Below, in pieces: positions 24,517 to 41,915 of a stretch of 64,000 nt of DNA. Positions within the stretch are counted from its first letter, which is position 1, and each line of letters opens with the position of its first letter. The stretch covers positions 36,195,706 to 36,259,705 of the forward strand of contig NC_088644.1 of the NCBI RefSeq assembly GCF_964019385.1, in the 5' to 3' direction. The translations under genes were made by a program, and so were the position numbers. The notes below the pieces were generated by a model. That model did not search any database and had not been told where the DNA came from. It worked only from the letters and a program-made list of their open reading frames with translations. The DNA comes from Sycon ciliatum (lineage: Eukaryota > Porifera > Calcarea > Leucosolenida > Sycettidae).

Positions 24517-26004
24517 GTAACAATTTACCATCAAGATCAAAGGAGGAATCAACAAACAGAGGTTAAACAACACGAAGCGAGCCTGGGACCGATCGGTGTT
24601 GATGAAGAGAATGACACGGAGGACGAGACTGAGGACGAGTTGGGAGATGAGACGGAGGACGAGGTTGCGGTTGTTGGAGACGAGGAATCAGATGGTGATT
24701 GTGATCGTAAGAAGTCTGCCGTTTTTCTTCACTTGTTGTCTCACCCTAAGTGTCTGCAGGTGTATGATGATTTCAGTTTTTTCTGTTCTTTGTCGTGCAC
24801 GGTATGCTAGTCAGTTGAAAGTACTTGAGGCTGTTTGTATTCATTTGCATAATCCTGATCTTTGTAAGCAGAAGAAACATGTGGTTGCGTTAAAATTGTT
24901 TTCGTAGGTGCACAGCATGATTGATTGTCTCACTACACAGTTTTAGCGTTATAATTAGTTTCTCATCCGCCGTTTCACTTAGCTCTCACTTCACTTCTAT
25001 TGTCTCACCTTCCCTCATTCTATTTTGGCACTGTATTTTGTTCTCGTAACACATCATTGAATGTATATTTAATCATTGTTCAGCATGGTTGCTCTTCAGT
25101 CACGACTTTCCACTGATGAATGTGACAAGAAAATTAATTCTGGTAAACTTTCATGACTTCGTTGTAGTGTGGCGATGACTGCAGAATTTGTTCTCTTTAT
25201 TGCTATTATAAAATTGTTGTCTCCACGTCGATTATTCCAGTATAAACATTTCTTTCTAACGCCTATCCACTGATGTGTGAACTTCAGAAGCTACAGCCCA
25301 CGCTATCCTTTGGCACCTCTAAGACTGTGCGAGTGTTTGCAATCATTCAAGTCGGAGTTAAAGTTTGCGCCCTGCACCAGTGAGCATCCCAGTGCTCGCA
25401 GGTCTAGGGCTGCACAGCGCCCATCACGCGCTTGATGGACGCGATCGGATTTCATTGAGCAGCGTTGTAGTTAGAGGCACACCCAGCTCAGTTGGGATAT
25501 ACCATGCGCGTGACATCAAGAAACCATGATAGTATTTCCCGTGCAACTCTGTGCTCTTCGTTCACGCGACACAAGGTAGACGATCACAACATGTAGCACC
25601 AGATATAGAGTTGCTAGACTGCCCCTTGCGAGACTTGGACCCGAATGAATATTGTGAAGAGCAACGGGTTGACTGCTATCCAATGCAGTAAATACATTTA
25701 CCCCGCCCATACATGCAGTGTTGTGATGGCGTGAACCGTATCACTATTGTGTTGTACATGTCAGGTTCTCGGGCAAGGTGGAGGCCACGCTGCGAGGATT
25801 CTAGTACTGTTATGTCCGTATTTCTGGCAAGGTATGATTGCTGAAAGGAAGGCATTCTGAGCACTTACTGGTTCTCAGAGCGCTGTCAGAGTCCGGCAGT
25901 AGCCCGTTCACCCATCTGGCCAGCTCGTCTCGTTTCGGCCGATGCCTTGTGGTGACCGGTCCAGCCAGAGGACCACCGACTAATGCTAGTGGGTCCATAC
26001 TCAT
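1159..26004 (-). CDS. SPEF2: SPEF2/CPC1-like sperm flagellar protein 2 (partial, 27 exons)
   Basis: Axonemal central-apparatus protein by homology; known SPEF2/CPC1 acts in cilia and flagella. Exons in transcript order (high to low): 26004-25869, 24019-23976, 22558-22524, 21918-21837, 21385-21197, 20892-20630, 16714-16582, 15076-14481, 14254-14206, 13476-13441, 13159-13115, 12640-12519, 11246-10811, 10361-10203, 9726-9664, 9082-8996, 8649-8612, 7993-7924, 7211-7086, 6474-6413, 6277-6196, 5661-5566, 4723-4523, 4126-4012, 3423-2993, 1909-1806, 1222-1159. Every junction keeps phase. The N-terminus is CH-like ([33 protein letters not shown]). Coiled-coil exons follow ([25 protein letters not shown]). 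The adenylate-kinase-like part has a P-loop ([15 protein letters not shown]), [13 protein letters not shown] and [15 protein letters not shown], in the order remembered for vertebrate SPEF2. The start is the ATG at 26004. The 596-, 436- and 431-nt exons make this half longer than my memory of the human protein. Exon 13159-13115 is the weakest (donor gtcagt). The 3' remainder lies outside or was missed. Confidence 0.9.
1967..2163 (+). mobile_element. 197-bp MITE-like repeat, copy 1
   Basis: It begins TAATTTCACAAATTTTCGGT and ends with the near complement (AAATTTCTGAAATTA), giving imperfect ~20-bp terminal inverted repeats. A second copy in the same orientation is at 51096-51298. It lies in the SPEF2 intron between exons 3423-2993 and 1909-1806. 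Confidence 0.7.
2690..2854 (+). other. Unrecognised open plus-strand segment after an acceptor-like site
   Basis: After ccaccacttaccacag an open frame runs about 50 codons ([20 protein letters not shown], then [18 protein letters not shown]) to a TGA. The composition looks protein-like, but there is no start codon and no partner exon. It lies inside a SPEF2 intron, antisense to that gene. It could be a transposon or pseudogene fragment. Confidence 0.25.
3449..3592. repeat. (CA)n microsatellite
   Basis: An interrupted CA/CACG tract on the plus strand, hence (TG)n on the SPEF2 sense strand. It ends about 26 nt upstream of the acceptor of exon 3423-2993. Confidence 0.95.
4255..4502. repeat. (GGAT)n microsatellite
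   Basis: About 60 GGAT units with scattered variants, in the SPEF2 intron directly downstream (minus sense) of exon 4723-4523. Its long frames (WMDG or SIHP repeats) are artefacts of the repeat. Confidence 0.95.
4924..5142. mobile_element. 219-bp TIR element (TACCGTATT family)
   Basis: It starts TACCGTATTAAAGTCTTGTA and ends with the near-perfect reverse complement (ACTTTACGGTA). Internal AAGCCGC/AGAAGCC motifs repeat. It is non-coding and lies in a SPEF2 intron. Elements at 56.8 and 59.5 kb share the TACCGTATT tip. Confidence 0.85.
7491..7646. repeat. 22-bp tandem repeat, about 7 copies
   Basis: The unit is CCTGTGGCATGACATCATTC plus AG, with minor variants. It lies in the SPEF2 intron between exons 7993-7924 and 7211-7086. 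Confidence 0.9.
13613..13818. mobile_element. TIR element of the GGCGACCAC family
   Basis: Tandem GGATAAGGCGACCACCTG-like blocks. The right end is CGTCTTAGACAGGTTTCACTG, the same end as the element at 26.57-27.09 kb. It lies in a SPEF2 intron; the left end is uncertain. Confidence 0.65.
13995..14182. mobile_element. 188-bp pogo/Tigger-like MITE
   Basis: The ends are CAGTCAACTTCGCT and AGCGAAGTTGACTG, flanked on both sides by TA, as expected for Tc1/mariner-pogo elements. Internal AATAACGAC motifs repeat. It ends 24 bp before SPEF2 exon 14254-14206 on the plus-strand map. Confidence 0.88.
15201..15399. mobile_element. 199-bp TA-flanked TIR element with poly(G) run
   Basis: The left end TAGTAAGACCTGGTGTAAGC and the complement of the right end (CAGTAAAACCTAGTTTAAGC) form degenerate TIRs with TA on both sides. 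A run of about 21 G lies at 15357-15377. It belongs to the same broad family as the 13.6- and 26.6-kb copies. Confidence 0.75.
15573..15724. mobile_element. MITE copy related to the 49.5-kb palindromic element
   Basis: The ends resemble CAGCGGTGGCAACTGAAAT and its complement, followed by TA. They match the tips of the element at 49517-49659 (GGCAACTGAAAT core). Confidence 0.65.
15876..16020. mobile_element. 145-bp hairpin element
   Basis: The arms CTCACCAATGAAATAGGTCT and complement, continuing to TGTTGCTACTCTGAG/CTCAGAGTAGCAACA, enclose a short loop. It is non-coding and lies in a SPEF2 intron. Confidence 0.75.
16293..16566. repeat. 39-bp tandem repeat, 7 copies
   Basis: The unit is a 39-mer beginning TACACTCTGGGTTGGATTTC. 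Because 39 is divisible by three it stays open in several frames on both strands ([13 protein letters not shown] per unit on minus). It begins 15 bp beyond the donor of SPEF2 exon 16714-16582. Stops between the exon and the array argue against read-through translation. Confidence 0.95.
17222..20427 (-). mobile_element. 5'-truncated Ty3/gypsy LTR retrotransposon
   Basis: A pol gene is followed on the minus strand by a purine-rich tract (AGGGGAGA) and TGTAGTG at 17690, the expected polypurine tract and start of the 3' LTR. The same junction sequence occurs in the 39.5-42.4 kb element. The 5' break is at about 20427, inside the reverse transcriptase, so gag, protease and the 5' LTR are absent. 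The outer LTR end near 17222 is a guess. It lies in the 3.9-kb SPEF2 intron in the same orientation as the gene. Confidence 0.85.
17933..20427 (-). CDS. pol: gypsy pol fragment: RT, RNase H, integrase
   Basis: An open frame of over 800 codons without internal stops. It starts in the RT N-terminus ([15 protein letters not shown]). Then come [25 protein letters not shown] and the catalytic IDD (variant of YxDD). RNase H follows ([27 protein letters not shown]). The integrase has a zinc-binding HHCC region ([20 protein letters not shown], then CSTC) and a DDE core ([37 protein letters not shown]). The C-terminus is a basic/Ser-Thr-rich tail ending at a stop at 17933. It is known to reverse-transcribe and integrate element DNA. 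The missing upstream half makes this copy non-autonomous, although the remaining frame is intact. Confidence 0.92.
20935..21003. repeat. (CA)n microsatellite
   Basis: Plus-strand CA tract with CACG interruptions, (TG)n on the SPEF2 sense strand, about 40 nt upstream of the acceptor of exon 20892-20630. Confidence 0.95.
22677..23045. mobile_element. Long palindrome, about 133-bp arms with ~101-bp spacer
   Basis: The left arm 22677-22810 and right arm 22912-23045 are essentially perfect reverse complements (for example GACATATGGAAACGAGTTAA on the left). It is non-coding and lies in a SPEF2 intron next to exon 22558-22524. A motif inside the arms (ACGAGTTA...TCCACCA...GTAACTAGAT) recurs near 62.15 kb and 32.63 kb, so it is probably a fold-back transposon family. 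Confidence 0.88.
23340..23445 (-). mobile_element. tRNA-derived SINE-like segment
   Basis: The minus strand reads TATGGCCGATTGGTTTGCAG (A-box-like) followed about 35 nt later by GTCCCAAGTTCAAGACCCGC (B-box-like). The spacing fits a tRNA-related RNA polymerase III promoter. No intact tRNA cloverleaf was seen. Confidence 0.45.
24061..24178. repeat. (CA)n microsatellite
   Basis: Plus-strand CA, pure from about 24122 to 24176. It is (TG)n on the SPEF2 sense strand and ends about 40 nt upstream of the acceptor of exon 24019-23976. Confidence 0.95.
24383..25205. mobile_element. 823-bp element with 65-bp perfect terminal inverted repeats
   Basis: 24383-24447 is the exact reverse complement of 25141-25205 (outer tip TAGCAATAAAGAGAACAAAT). 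The interior carries an (AAC)n run at 24465-24512 and a 98-codon acidic open frame at 24514-24810 ([14 protein letters not shown]) that I do not recognise. No transposase is visible. It lies in SPEF2 intron 1. Confidence 0.85.
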
Positions 26005-26567
26005 GATTGGACGTGGAGCGGTTCAGCGACGGACTTATAAGACAACAGCGACTGGTACAGACGTGATGAGCCAGTTCAGCGCTCCATCTCCACTACCATC
26101 ATGACCTCAAAGCAACTAAAATGATTCTTGATCTGGAATATAAATTCTTAGCTCTTCGTAGGATGATTATGCTTTACGTCGCTCTGCACAAGTCGACGCT
26201 AGTTAGTGGTAGCGGACCTGAAGACAGCCGCACGCTCAATTCTGTTTTCGCCCGGCAGCTATTGAAACTGAATGAAAATTCATAACAATTATTTCTTCTT
26301 TGGGAACGATATTGACATGACGCCTATTTCGGAGCCTGCGATGTAGATTCTACAGTCATGATGATTGTATTCTACACATCACCATGATCACTGACTTGAC
26401 TTGATCTTGTATGTCTGTGCGATCCACCGCTGGCGCGTTCGGTGACGACATGTCGTCGTCGTCTTGGTCATTCGAAGTTGTGCCCATGGTGACAGTCAGA
26501 GTGCACAGTACAGGATCTCGGATCCGCTGATCTGTAGTGACTGAGTCTGTACAGACATACTACAGTA
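26005..26567. other. Upstream region of SPEF2; no gene seen
   Basis: No exon, RNA gene or repeat was recognised between the SPEF2 start codon and the TIR element at 26568. It presumably holds the SPEF2 promoter and 5' UTR, but no TATA-like or initiator motif could be assigned. Confidence 0.4.
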
Positions 26568-27085
26568 CAGCAAAACCTTTCAAGGCGACCACCTGTCCCA
26601 GAAGACCACTGGCACTGAACTCTGGACCGAAGCCTGCTATAGGGCTTGAAAGTGATGACGTCAAAAACGGCCAGGGAGTAGTAATTTGACATCAGATTTC
26701 TATTTTGGATCCACAAGTTGTGACTTTGCTATTGCCTCAGTGTGTGGGCGCATAGCAACCCACGCATGTCGTATGCAGGTGTGACTTTTCTTCGCCACCA
26801 ATTGTCACCCTACCCCCATTAGCCAACCCAGTCAATTTCGCCGGTTACATCACCTTGCTGTGAGTAAGACCGCTTGAAATGTGCTTGGATCCATACAAAA
26901 ACTGGATCCAAGTGGATCCAGTTTTTGAATATTTTGAAATTGTTGCTATGCTGTGACGTAGCACTTTCAAGCCCTATTGCTAGCATGCTCTTTCCAGTCA
27001 AATGACCCTAGATAAGGCGACCACCTGGAAACAGAGACCATGGTTTGACAGTCCCTTGAGCGGTCGTCTTAGACAGGTTTCACTG
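26568..27085. mobile_element. TA-flanked TIR element interrupted by a nested MITE
   Basis: The ends CAGCAAAACCTTTCAAGGCG and complement of GACAGGTTTCACTG, with TA on both sides, match the family at 13.6 and 15.2 kb. Its body is split by the insertion at 26642-26974. Confidence 0.8.
26642..26974. mobile_element. 333-bp MITE nested in another element
   Basis: The ends are GGGCTTGAAAGTG and CACTTTCAAGCCC, flanked by TA at 26640-26641 and 26975-26976. The surrounding sequence resumes the 13.6-kb family consensus, so this insertion is younger than its host element. Confidence 0.85.
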
Positions 27086-28165
27086 TACATGTACAGAGAT
27101 GTTGATGTTTTCGACGGAGTCGGACTACAAGTGTTGATATTTTCAACATCTCCCTATCCCAACCAGAAAACCTCCCGATGATATGGTACAGCGGTGCACT
27201 TCAGTCTTGTTGTAAATTTTAGTGCGACTGGCACTCTTTTCCAATGTACATGTATGGTCAACGTGCTTACAAAGCATCCCCACGTTTACTTCGAAGTATG
27301 TTATGGGCAGGCGACCTCCCTACTGCCAGCACAACATGTGGCTGGAGCATTTTTTTTTAAGGGGTGGAGGGAGATCTCCCAAGCTTCCGATGTTAGTTGC
27401 CATGTCTGGACTGTACATCATGGACAGGTACATGTTATTGTGACATGATCCAATCTGACATGACCGGCTGAAGGTCCTTTTACTTTCTGACTTATACTTC
27501 TATAGGCGATTCAGACTACGGCCCACTGTGACACATGTACTCTCAAGTGCCAACCAATGTGTGACATGCCCCGTAGTTCCAATGATAGTGGCCCAAGGGG
27601 CATTTGAAAAGAAATTGAGCTGCGAACTTGTGCGGGTTGCGGCGAGTTTCGCCAAGAGCACATAGCTTTAATCGAATCTTCAGTAACACTACTAACAGTA
27701 AATAATTCAGAAGTATACGCAAAGTAAAATAATGTTCAAGAAAACAGAAACGGAGTGTCATGCCAGCAGACACCTATATTGTGAATAAGAAAAGGGAGAG
27801 AGAAACAACAAGAGTAGGCACTCATCTGTGCGCACACTATAATAATAATAATAAAAAGGAAACTAGAAACGATTATAAACGGAATATTTCCGGGTTGGTT
27901 GGTACAGGCTACTGGGCAGTACATAATAGAAACTGGAAAAAGAAATTGCACAACAAAAATGAGAATATCCTCAGCAATGTAATTGACTACGCCAATGGGA
28001 CAACACACATCACAAACAATACTGGTTGCAGTACAATGAAAGCAGACCACTGCCGAGAGAAGGGAGTCCTAGCTCACATGACGCTATGAAGAAAAATGAC
28101 TAGAATTCATTCTCTTTGTTCCTGGATCAGAGAAATGACTAGAATTCGCTCTCTTTTTTCCTGGA
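27086..28165. other. Intergenic, downstream of the PTGR3-like gene
   Basis: No gene is recognised. The frames here lack family features. The proximal part (28092-28172) contains two copies of a 41-bp repeat (AAATGACTAGAATTC core), the second overlapping the stop codon of the reductase gene. Confidence 0.5.
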
Positions 28166-29233
28166 TCAGAGACGGCTGCGAGTGCCGGCACTCGGCTCAT
28201 CCTTCCAGAGGTCCACAACCACCTTACCCTGACTCTGCTTACTGTACAAGTATTCGACAGCGTCGGGAATGGAGTCGATGCCGCGGAATGGCGCGCGGCC
28301 CGACTGGCTGCCGTCATCGACCAGCGACTTGAGCTTGCCCTGCTCGTAGAGGGAGGCGAGCTGCAAGAAGTGCGACTTCCACTTCTTGGTGTGGTGGAAG
28401 AGGAAGAAGCCGCGCACACTGGCGGAGCGTCGCAGCAGCATGGGCGGCATGCCAGCATAACGGCCCATAGGAAACCCAAGGTCATTCTCGTAACCGGTGA
28501 TGAAACCGATGATGATGAGATTGCCATGGGTAGCTAAACTCTTTACACACGTATCAAATGTATCACCACCGACAGACTCATAAATACAGTCCACTCCGGC
28601 TGGGTACTCATCACGCAACACCTTCTTCAAGTCCTCCGTTTTGTAGTTTATTGCGTGGTCGCAGCCCAGCTCGCGCAGAAAGCGCACCTTCTCATCGGTG
28701 GAGCACGTACCCAGCACCTTACAGCCGGCTGCCTTGGCGACCTGCACGGCAAACTGACCAGTGCCTCCGGCCGCTGCCGTTACCAGTACTGTTTTCCCCG
28801 GAGCAAGGTCGCCGAGCTCCTCCAGGCTTATGGCTGCCGTCAAGGCACTGACAAGCAGGGGGACATAGCCGGCGTCCAGTCGCGGCAGGCGAAACGTCCG
28901 CCTCGCTGGCACTACGTTGTACTCACTGAACGATCCGTCATACATAATGGCAATGGCATCGCCCTCTTTGATATCTCCGCAGTCAGAGCCACCTGTGCGC
29001 ACGACTTGTCCAACTGCCTCGAACCCAATATTAAAAGGGGGTGCTGTTCCCGGGTTGTATCGTCCCGCAGTGTAATTCACATCTGAAGCATTGATTCCAA
29101 TGTACCGATTGCGTACCAGCAATTCACCGGGGCCAGGCGTTGGCATCGGCTGCGTGACAATTTCAACAGCGTCTCTGAATTGAGTGGACAATTTCGCCAC
29201 TCGCATTCGCCGATACATCGCCGGAAGAGCCAT
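28166..29233 (-). CDS. PTGR3: Prostaglandin reductase-3 / ZADH2-like NADPH oxidoreductase
   Basis: A zinc-free medium-chain dehydrogenase/reductase of 355 aa in one exon. The family reduces enones such as 15-keto-prostaglandins with NADPH. The N-terminal GroES-like half has NRYIGINASDVNYTAGRY. The Rossmann half has the nucleotide-binding glycine motif (VLVTAAAGGTGQFAVQVAKA) followed by GCDHAINYKTEDL, and then a conserved YESVGGDTFD and GNLIIIGFITGYE. The C-terminus is SRL, a peroxisomal PTS1 variant. The ATG at 29233 was chosen because family proteins begin shortly before the MRVAKLS region; the frame stays open to 29296. It is divergent from the acyl-CoA dehydrogenase gene, with 485 bp between start codons. 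Confidence 0.95.
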   Translation of the reverse strand: MALPAMYRRMRVAKLSTQFRDAVEIVTQPMPTPGPGELLVRNRYIGINASDVNYTAGRYNPGTAPPFNIGFEAVGQVVRTGGSDCGDIKEGDAIAIMYDGSFSEYNVVPARRTFRLPRLDAGYVPLLVSALTAAISLEELGDLAPGKTVLVTAAAGGTGQFAVQVAKAAGCKVLGTCSTDEKVRFLRELGCDHAINYKTEDLKKVLRDEYPAGVDCIYESVGGDTFDTCVKSLATHGNLIIIGFITGYENDLGFPMGRYAGMPPMLLRRSASVRGFFLFHHTKKWKSHFLQLASLYEQGKLKSLVDDGSQSGRAPFRGIDSIPDAVEYLYSKQSQGKVVVDLWKDEPSAGTRSRL

Positions 29234-29718
29234 GGTTTCAGCTAGACTGCACAAGAGCGAAGATGTAACGAATGAATTTTTCTTACGCCCTTCCAACTCT
29301 AGCCTAGTCTTGCTGTCGAGGTCAGGATCTAGAACCCAGAAACTTGAAGTCGACAGCAGTGCTAACTACTGCTGTTGCCCTTATTTTCTAGCTGTCCTGT
29401 TTTTTGGCATTTTGCTTTCTTCATGATCTGCCTACATTGTAGCTAGACTGTCATGTTTTTGCAAGATCCTACAAAAACAACGCGTGCCAACGCCATTTTT
29501 CGGTGACATGGAAACCTAAAAATTATTTTATCGGTGAGTTGTAATGTTTCTACGTGTCATCTTAGGACTTTTGATTCGAATGAGTTTAGAAACAATAATA
29601 TTATTATTATTATTATTATTATTTCAGAACGATACCTGTAGATGATTCTTGTGCTACCCTTGCTCCGGTAATGACTATGTAGAGCAACTGTGTGTGTCTG
29701 GTAGTTATTATATGGACA
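29234..29718. promoter_or_regulatory. Putative bidirectional promoter region
   Basis: The start codons of the PTGR3-like gene (minus) and the AidB-like gene (plus) are 485 bp apart, head to head. The interval holds an (ATT)n run at 29597-29622 and no other gene. No core promoter element is identified; the call rests on layout only. Confidence 0.4.
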
Positions 29719-38657
<8,939 letters not shown>

Positions 38658-38994
38658 CTCTGTACGCCCAGTGCATGTGATTGTTGGAAGGGTGCAGTCA
38701 TGGGTCACTGTAATATTTTAATCTTTCCGCTTGGCACCGTCCATGCTGATCTTGATCGCTAGTTTGTGTATAGCACAAGCCCTTCCTTTTCTAAATTTGT
38801 TCCGTACCTTGCTTAGTTTCTCAAATATTTTTTTTAATGTTTCTCTCCCTCTATTCCAATTGAATTACTATAATTATTACAAGTAGTGAAGTATCAAAGA
38901 TTATGTTTACATGATGCGCCAATAGGTGTGCATGTAGGTTGACTTGTCTTAGTGTTGCTCCGTGATTTCTTCTTCTGCTTTGGAGTATGTTTAA

Positions 38995-39494
38995 CAGTTA
39001 TTGCATGTTTGTTCGGCTTCCGAGACTTTGTTCCGCGTACGTGCTAGAATTGTCTGTAGTATTGAACAGTTATTGCATGTTTGTTCGGCTTCCGAGACTT
39101 TGTTCCGCGTGCTGGAATTGTCTGTAGTATTGAACAGTTATTGCATGTTTGTTCGGCTTCTGAGACTTTGTTCCGCGTGCTAGAATTTTCTGTAGCATTG
39201 AACAGTTATTGCATGTTTGTTCAGCTTCCGAGGCTTTGTTCCGCGTGCTAGAATTGTCTGTAGTATTGAACAGTTATTGCATGTTTGTTCAGCTTCCGAG
39301 GCTTTGTTCCGCGTGCTAGAATTGTCTGTAGTATTGAACAGTTATTGCATGTTTGTTCAGCTTCCGAGGCTTTGTTCCGCGTGCTAGAATTGTCTGTAGT
39401 ATTGAACAGTTATTGCATGTTTGTTCAGCTTCCGAGGCTTTGTTCCGCGTGCTAGAATTGTCTGTAGTATTGAACAGTTATTGCATGTTTGTTC
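38995..39494. repeat. 68-bp tandem array, left part
   Basis: About 7.4 copies of a 68-bp unit containing GAACAGTTATTGCATGTTTG and CTTTGTTCCGCGTGCTAGAA. It is truncated on the right by the LTR element at the TGTTC target site. Confidence 0.95.
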
Positions 39495-40015
39495 TGTAGC
39501 GGTGGCTACTTAGAGTAGTTTCGCCTGACTGTTTATTGCAAAAGGGGGAACATTATCGGACACGGAAAAGCACAACTAACTGTAAGGAGAGCAGAAACGA
39601 AGAGGTGATTCCAATCGGGAATCACTGTGTAAAGAAGACAGAGAGCGGAATGGACGGCGGTGCTGCGTGCACACAGCAGCGACCGGAAGCAGCGTGCCCA
39701 GTACGGGATGCCATGTATAGATGGAGCCCGAGGGCAGTGCACTCAGACATGAATACGCACGCGCACCCGAGTACTGCGTTCAGTGCATGCGGGGACTGTG
39801 CCATAGAAGGGGAAGGGTTAGTGATGCGCAGCCAGCAAGTCCAGCGGTACATGAATGCATGAGTCAATGGTACAGCAGGCAGGCTGCGGTTCTTATACAA
39901 GTACACACGTTAGATCAATGCGAGTGAGTGTAGGGAGTAGGAAGGAGAAACCTGGAGACAGACAATGATATGCCTAGGGATAGAGTTCTGTCATGATGCT
40001 ACTCATTACACTACA
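39495..40015 (-). repeat. LTR (3' LTR on the minus strand)
   Basis: 521 bp from TGTAGCGGTGG to ACTACA. It shares its sequence with 41916-42436. A partial extra copy of the LTR end plus purine tract follows at 40037-40108. Confidence 0.92.
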
Positions 40016-40308
40016 TCTCCCCTAACGGAAAGAGTTGCAGGCCCAGACAATGCTATGCCCAGGGATAGAGTTCTGTCATGATGTTACTTATTACACCACA
40101 TCTCCCCTAACGGAAAGAGTTGCAGGTCCATGTTCATATGGTCGAGATGAGCCGCTCCGGTGCGATGGCTGTGCGACCTGAACAGGTAGTGGAGGTGGCA
40201 CTTGTGTTGGGCTCGGCGGCAGCAGGCATGCCGTTTTGGCTCGCCACAGGAGTTTCTCCACCGCTTTGGTGGCTTCCGGCTGCGGAGGGAGTAGCCGTGA
40301 GGTGTTGC

Positions 40309-40705
40309 AGTCCGCCGTTGCAGTAAGCTGTTGCAGTCAGCCGTTGCAGTAAGCCGTTGCAGTAAGCCGTTGCAGTGAGCCGTTGCAGTGAGCCGTTGCA
40401 GTGGGCCGTTGCAGTGGGCCGTTGCAGTGAGCCGTTGCAGTAAGCCGTTGCAGGTTGCAGTAAGCCGTTGCAGTAAGCCGTTGCAGTAAGCTGTTGCAGT
40501 AAGCTGTTGCAGTGAGCCGTTGCAGTAAGCGGTTGCAGTGAGCCGTTGCAGTGAGCTGTTGCAGTAAGCTGTTGCAGTAAGCCGTTGCAGTGGGCCGTTG
40601 CTGTGAGCTGTTGCAGTAAGCTGTTGCAGTAAGCTGTTGCAGTAAGCCGTTGCAGTGGGCCGTTGCAGTAACCCGTTGCAGTAAGCCGTTGCAGTAAGCC
40701 GTTGG
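40309..40705. repeat. 13-bp satellite block 1
   Basis: About 30 copies of GTTGCAGTAAGCC with G/A and C/T variants, inside the LTR element. Since three units make 39 nt, it produces an artefactual TATAYCNGLLQRL protein repeat. Confidence 0.95.
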
Positions 40706-40905
40706 CTTGCAGTGGTGTGTCGGGAAGCGATCGCGGATGCGGTCATCGCGAGCGTCCTTGAAGTCGCCGTTGTCCGCGCCGCCGTAGAGACGACGCAGAA
40801 GTGACTCGTCCACGGTCTCGGATGGCGACTGTGTGTCGCGTTCGAACATCGTTCGTCCGTGGACGACGTTGGACACGGGCGTAACGTACGCCGAGAGTTT
40901 CGTAA
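40706..40905 (-). pseudogene. Duplicated gag-like fragment
   Basis: A copy of the segment at 41590-41790 (encoding GRTMFERDTQSPSETVDESL on minus), set between the two satellite blocks. It shows that a unit of gag fragment plus satellite was duplicated within the element. Confidence 0.85.
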
Positions 40906-41587
40906 GCCGTTGCAGTAAGCCGTTGCAGTAAGCTGTTGCAGTGGGCCGTTGCAGTGAGCCGTTGCAGTAAGCCGTTGCAGTAAGCCATTGCAGTAAGCTG
41001 TTGCAGTGAGCCGTTGCAGTGAGCCTTTGCAGTAAGCCGTTGCAGTAAGCCGTTGCAGTAAGCCGTTGCAGTAAGCCGTTGCAGTAAGCCTTTACAGTAA
41101 GCGGTTGCAGTAAGCCGTTGCAGTGAGCCGTTGCAATGAGCGGTTGCAGTGAGCCGTTGCAGTTAGGCGTTGCAGTGAGCCGTTGCAGTGAGCCGTTGCA
41201 GTGAGCCGTTGCAGTGAGCCGTTGCAGTGAGCCGTTGCAGTAAGCCGTTGCAGTAAGCCGTTGCAGTGAGCCGTTGCAGTGAGCGGTTGCGGTGAGCTGT
41301 TGCGGTGAGCTGTTGCAGTAAGCCGTTGCAGTGGGCCGTTGCAGTGAGCCGTTGCAGTAAGCCGTTGCAGTAAGCCGTTGCAGTGAGCCGTTGCAGTGAG
41401 CTGTTGCAGTGAGCCGTTGCAGGGAGCTGTTGCAGTAAGCTGTTGCAGTAAGCTGTTGCAGTAAGCCGTGGCAGTGGGCCGTTGCAGTGAGCCGTTGCAG
41501 TAAGCCGTTGCAGTGCTGTTGCAGTGAGCCGTTGCAGTGAGCTGGTGCAGTAAGCTGTTGCAGTAAGCTGTTGCAGTAAGCTGTTGG
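40906..41587. repeat. 13-bp satellite block 2
   Basis: About 52 copies of the same 13-bp unit as block 1. Confidence 0.95.
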
Positions 41588-41589
41588 CT

Positions 41590-41896
41590 TGCAGCGGTGT
41601 GTCGTGAAGCGATCGCGGATGCGGCCATCGCGAGCGTCCTTGAAATCGCCGTTGTCCGCGCCGCCGTAGAGACGACGCAGAAGTGACTCGTCCACGGTCT
41701 CGGATGGCGACTGTGTGTCGCGTTCGAACATCGTTCGTCCGTGGACGACGTTGGACACGGGCGTGACGTACGCCGAGAGTTTCGTCTCCACTTCCTGAGA
41801 TTTATCGCGATCGCTGGCGTTGTCGAACGCGAGCCATCCTAGATCCTGAAGTTGCAGACCAGGTTCGTTGCGGATCAATGTTATTTTGTTATCACT
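41590..41896 (-). pseudogene. gag N-terminal fragment of the LTR element
   Basis: The minus frame runs from the primer-binding site: LQLQDLGWLAFDNASD, KLSAYVTPVSNVVHGR, SPSETVDESLLRRLYGG and ARDGRIRDRF. The last part resembles the gypsy gag pattern of sequence-E-S-V-D-E-F followed by I-R-D-R. No ATG is visible at the start, and the frame runs into satellite. Confidence 0.6.
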
Positions 41897-41915
41897 GATC
41901 CTGTTCACTGCGCCA

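Noticed and set aside
28084-28527. Ser/Thr-rich minus frame overlapping the PTGR3-like gene
   Set aside because: It is a shadow frame of the oxidoreductase coding sequence.
40084-41908. A 523-codon repeat protein (TATAYCNGLLQRL)
   Set aside because: The 13-bp satellite is open in several frames by arithmetic. There is no ATG at the head of the frame, and the sequence is the interior of a retrotransposon.
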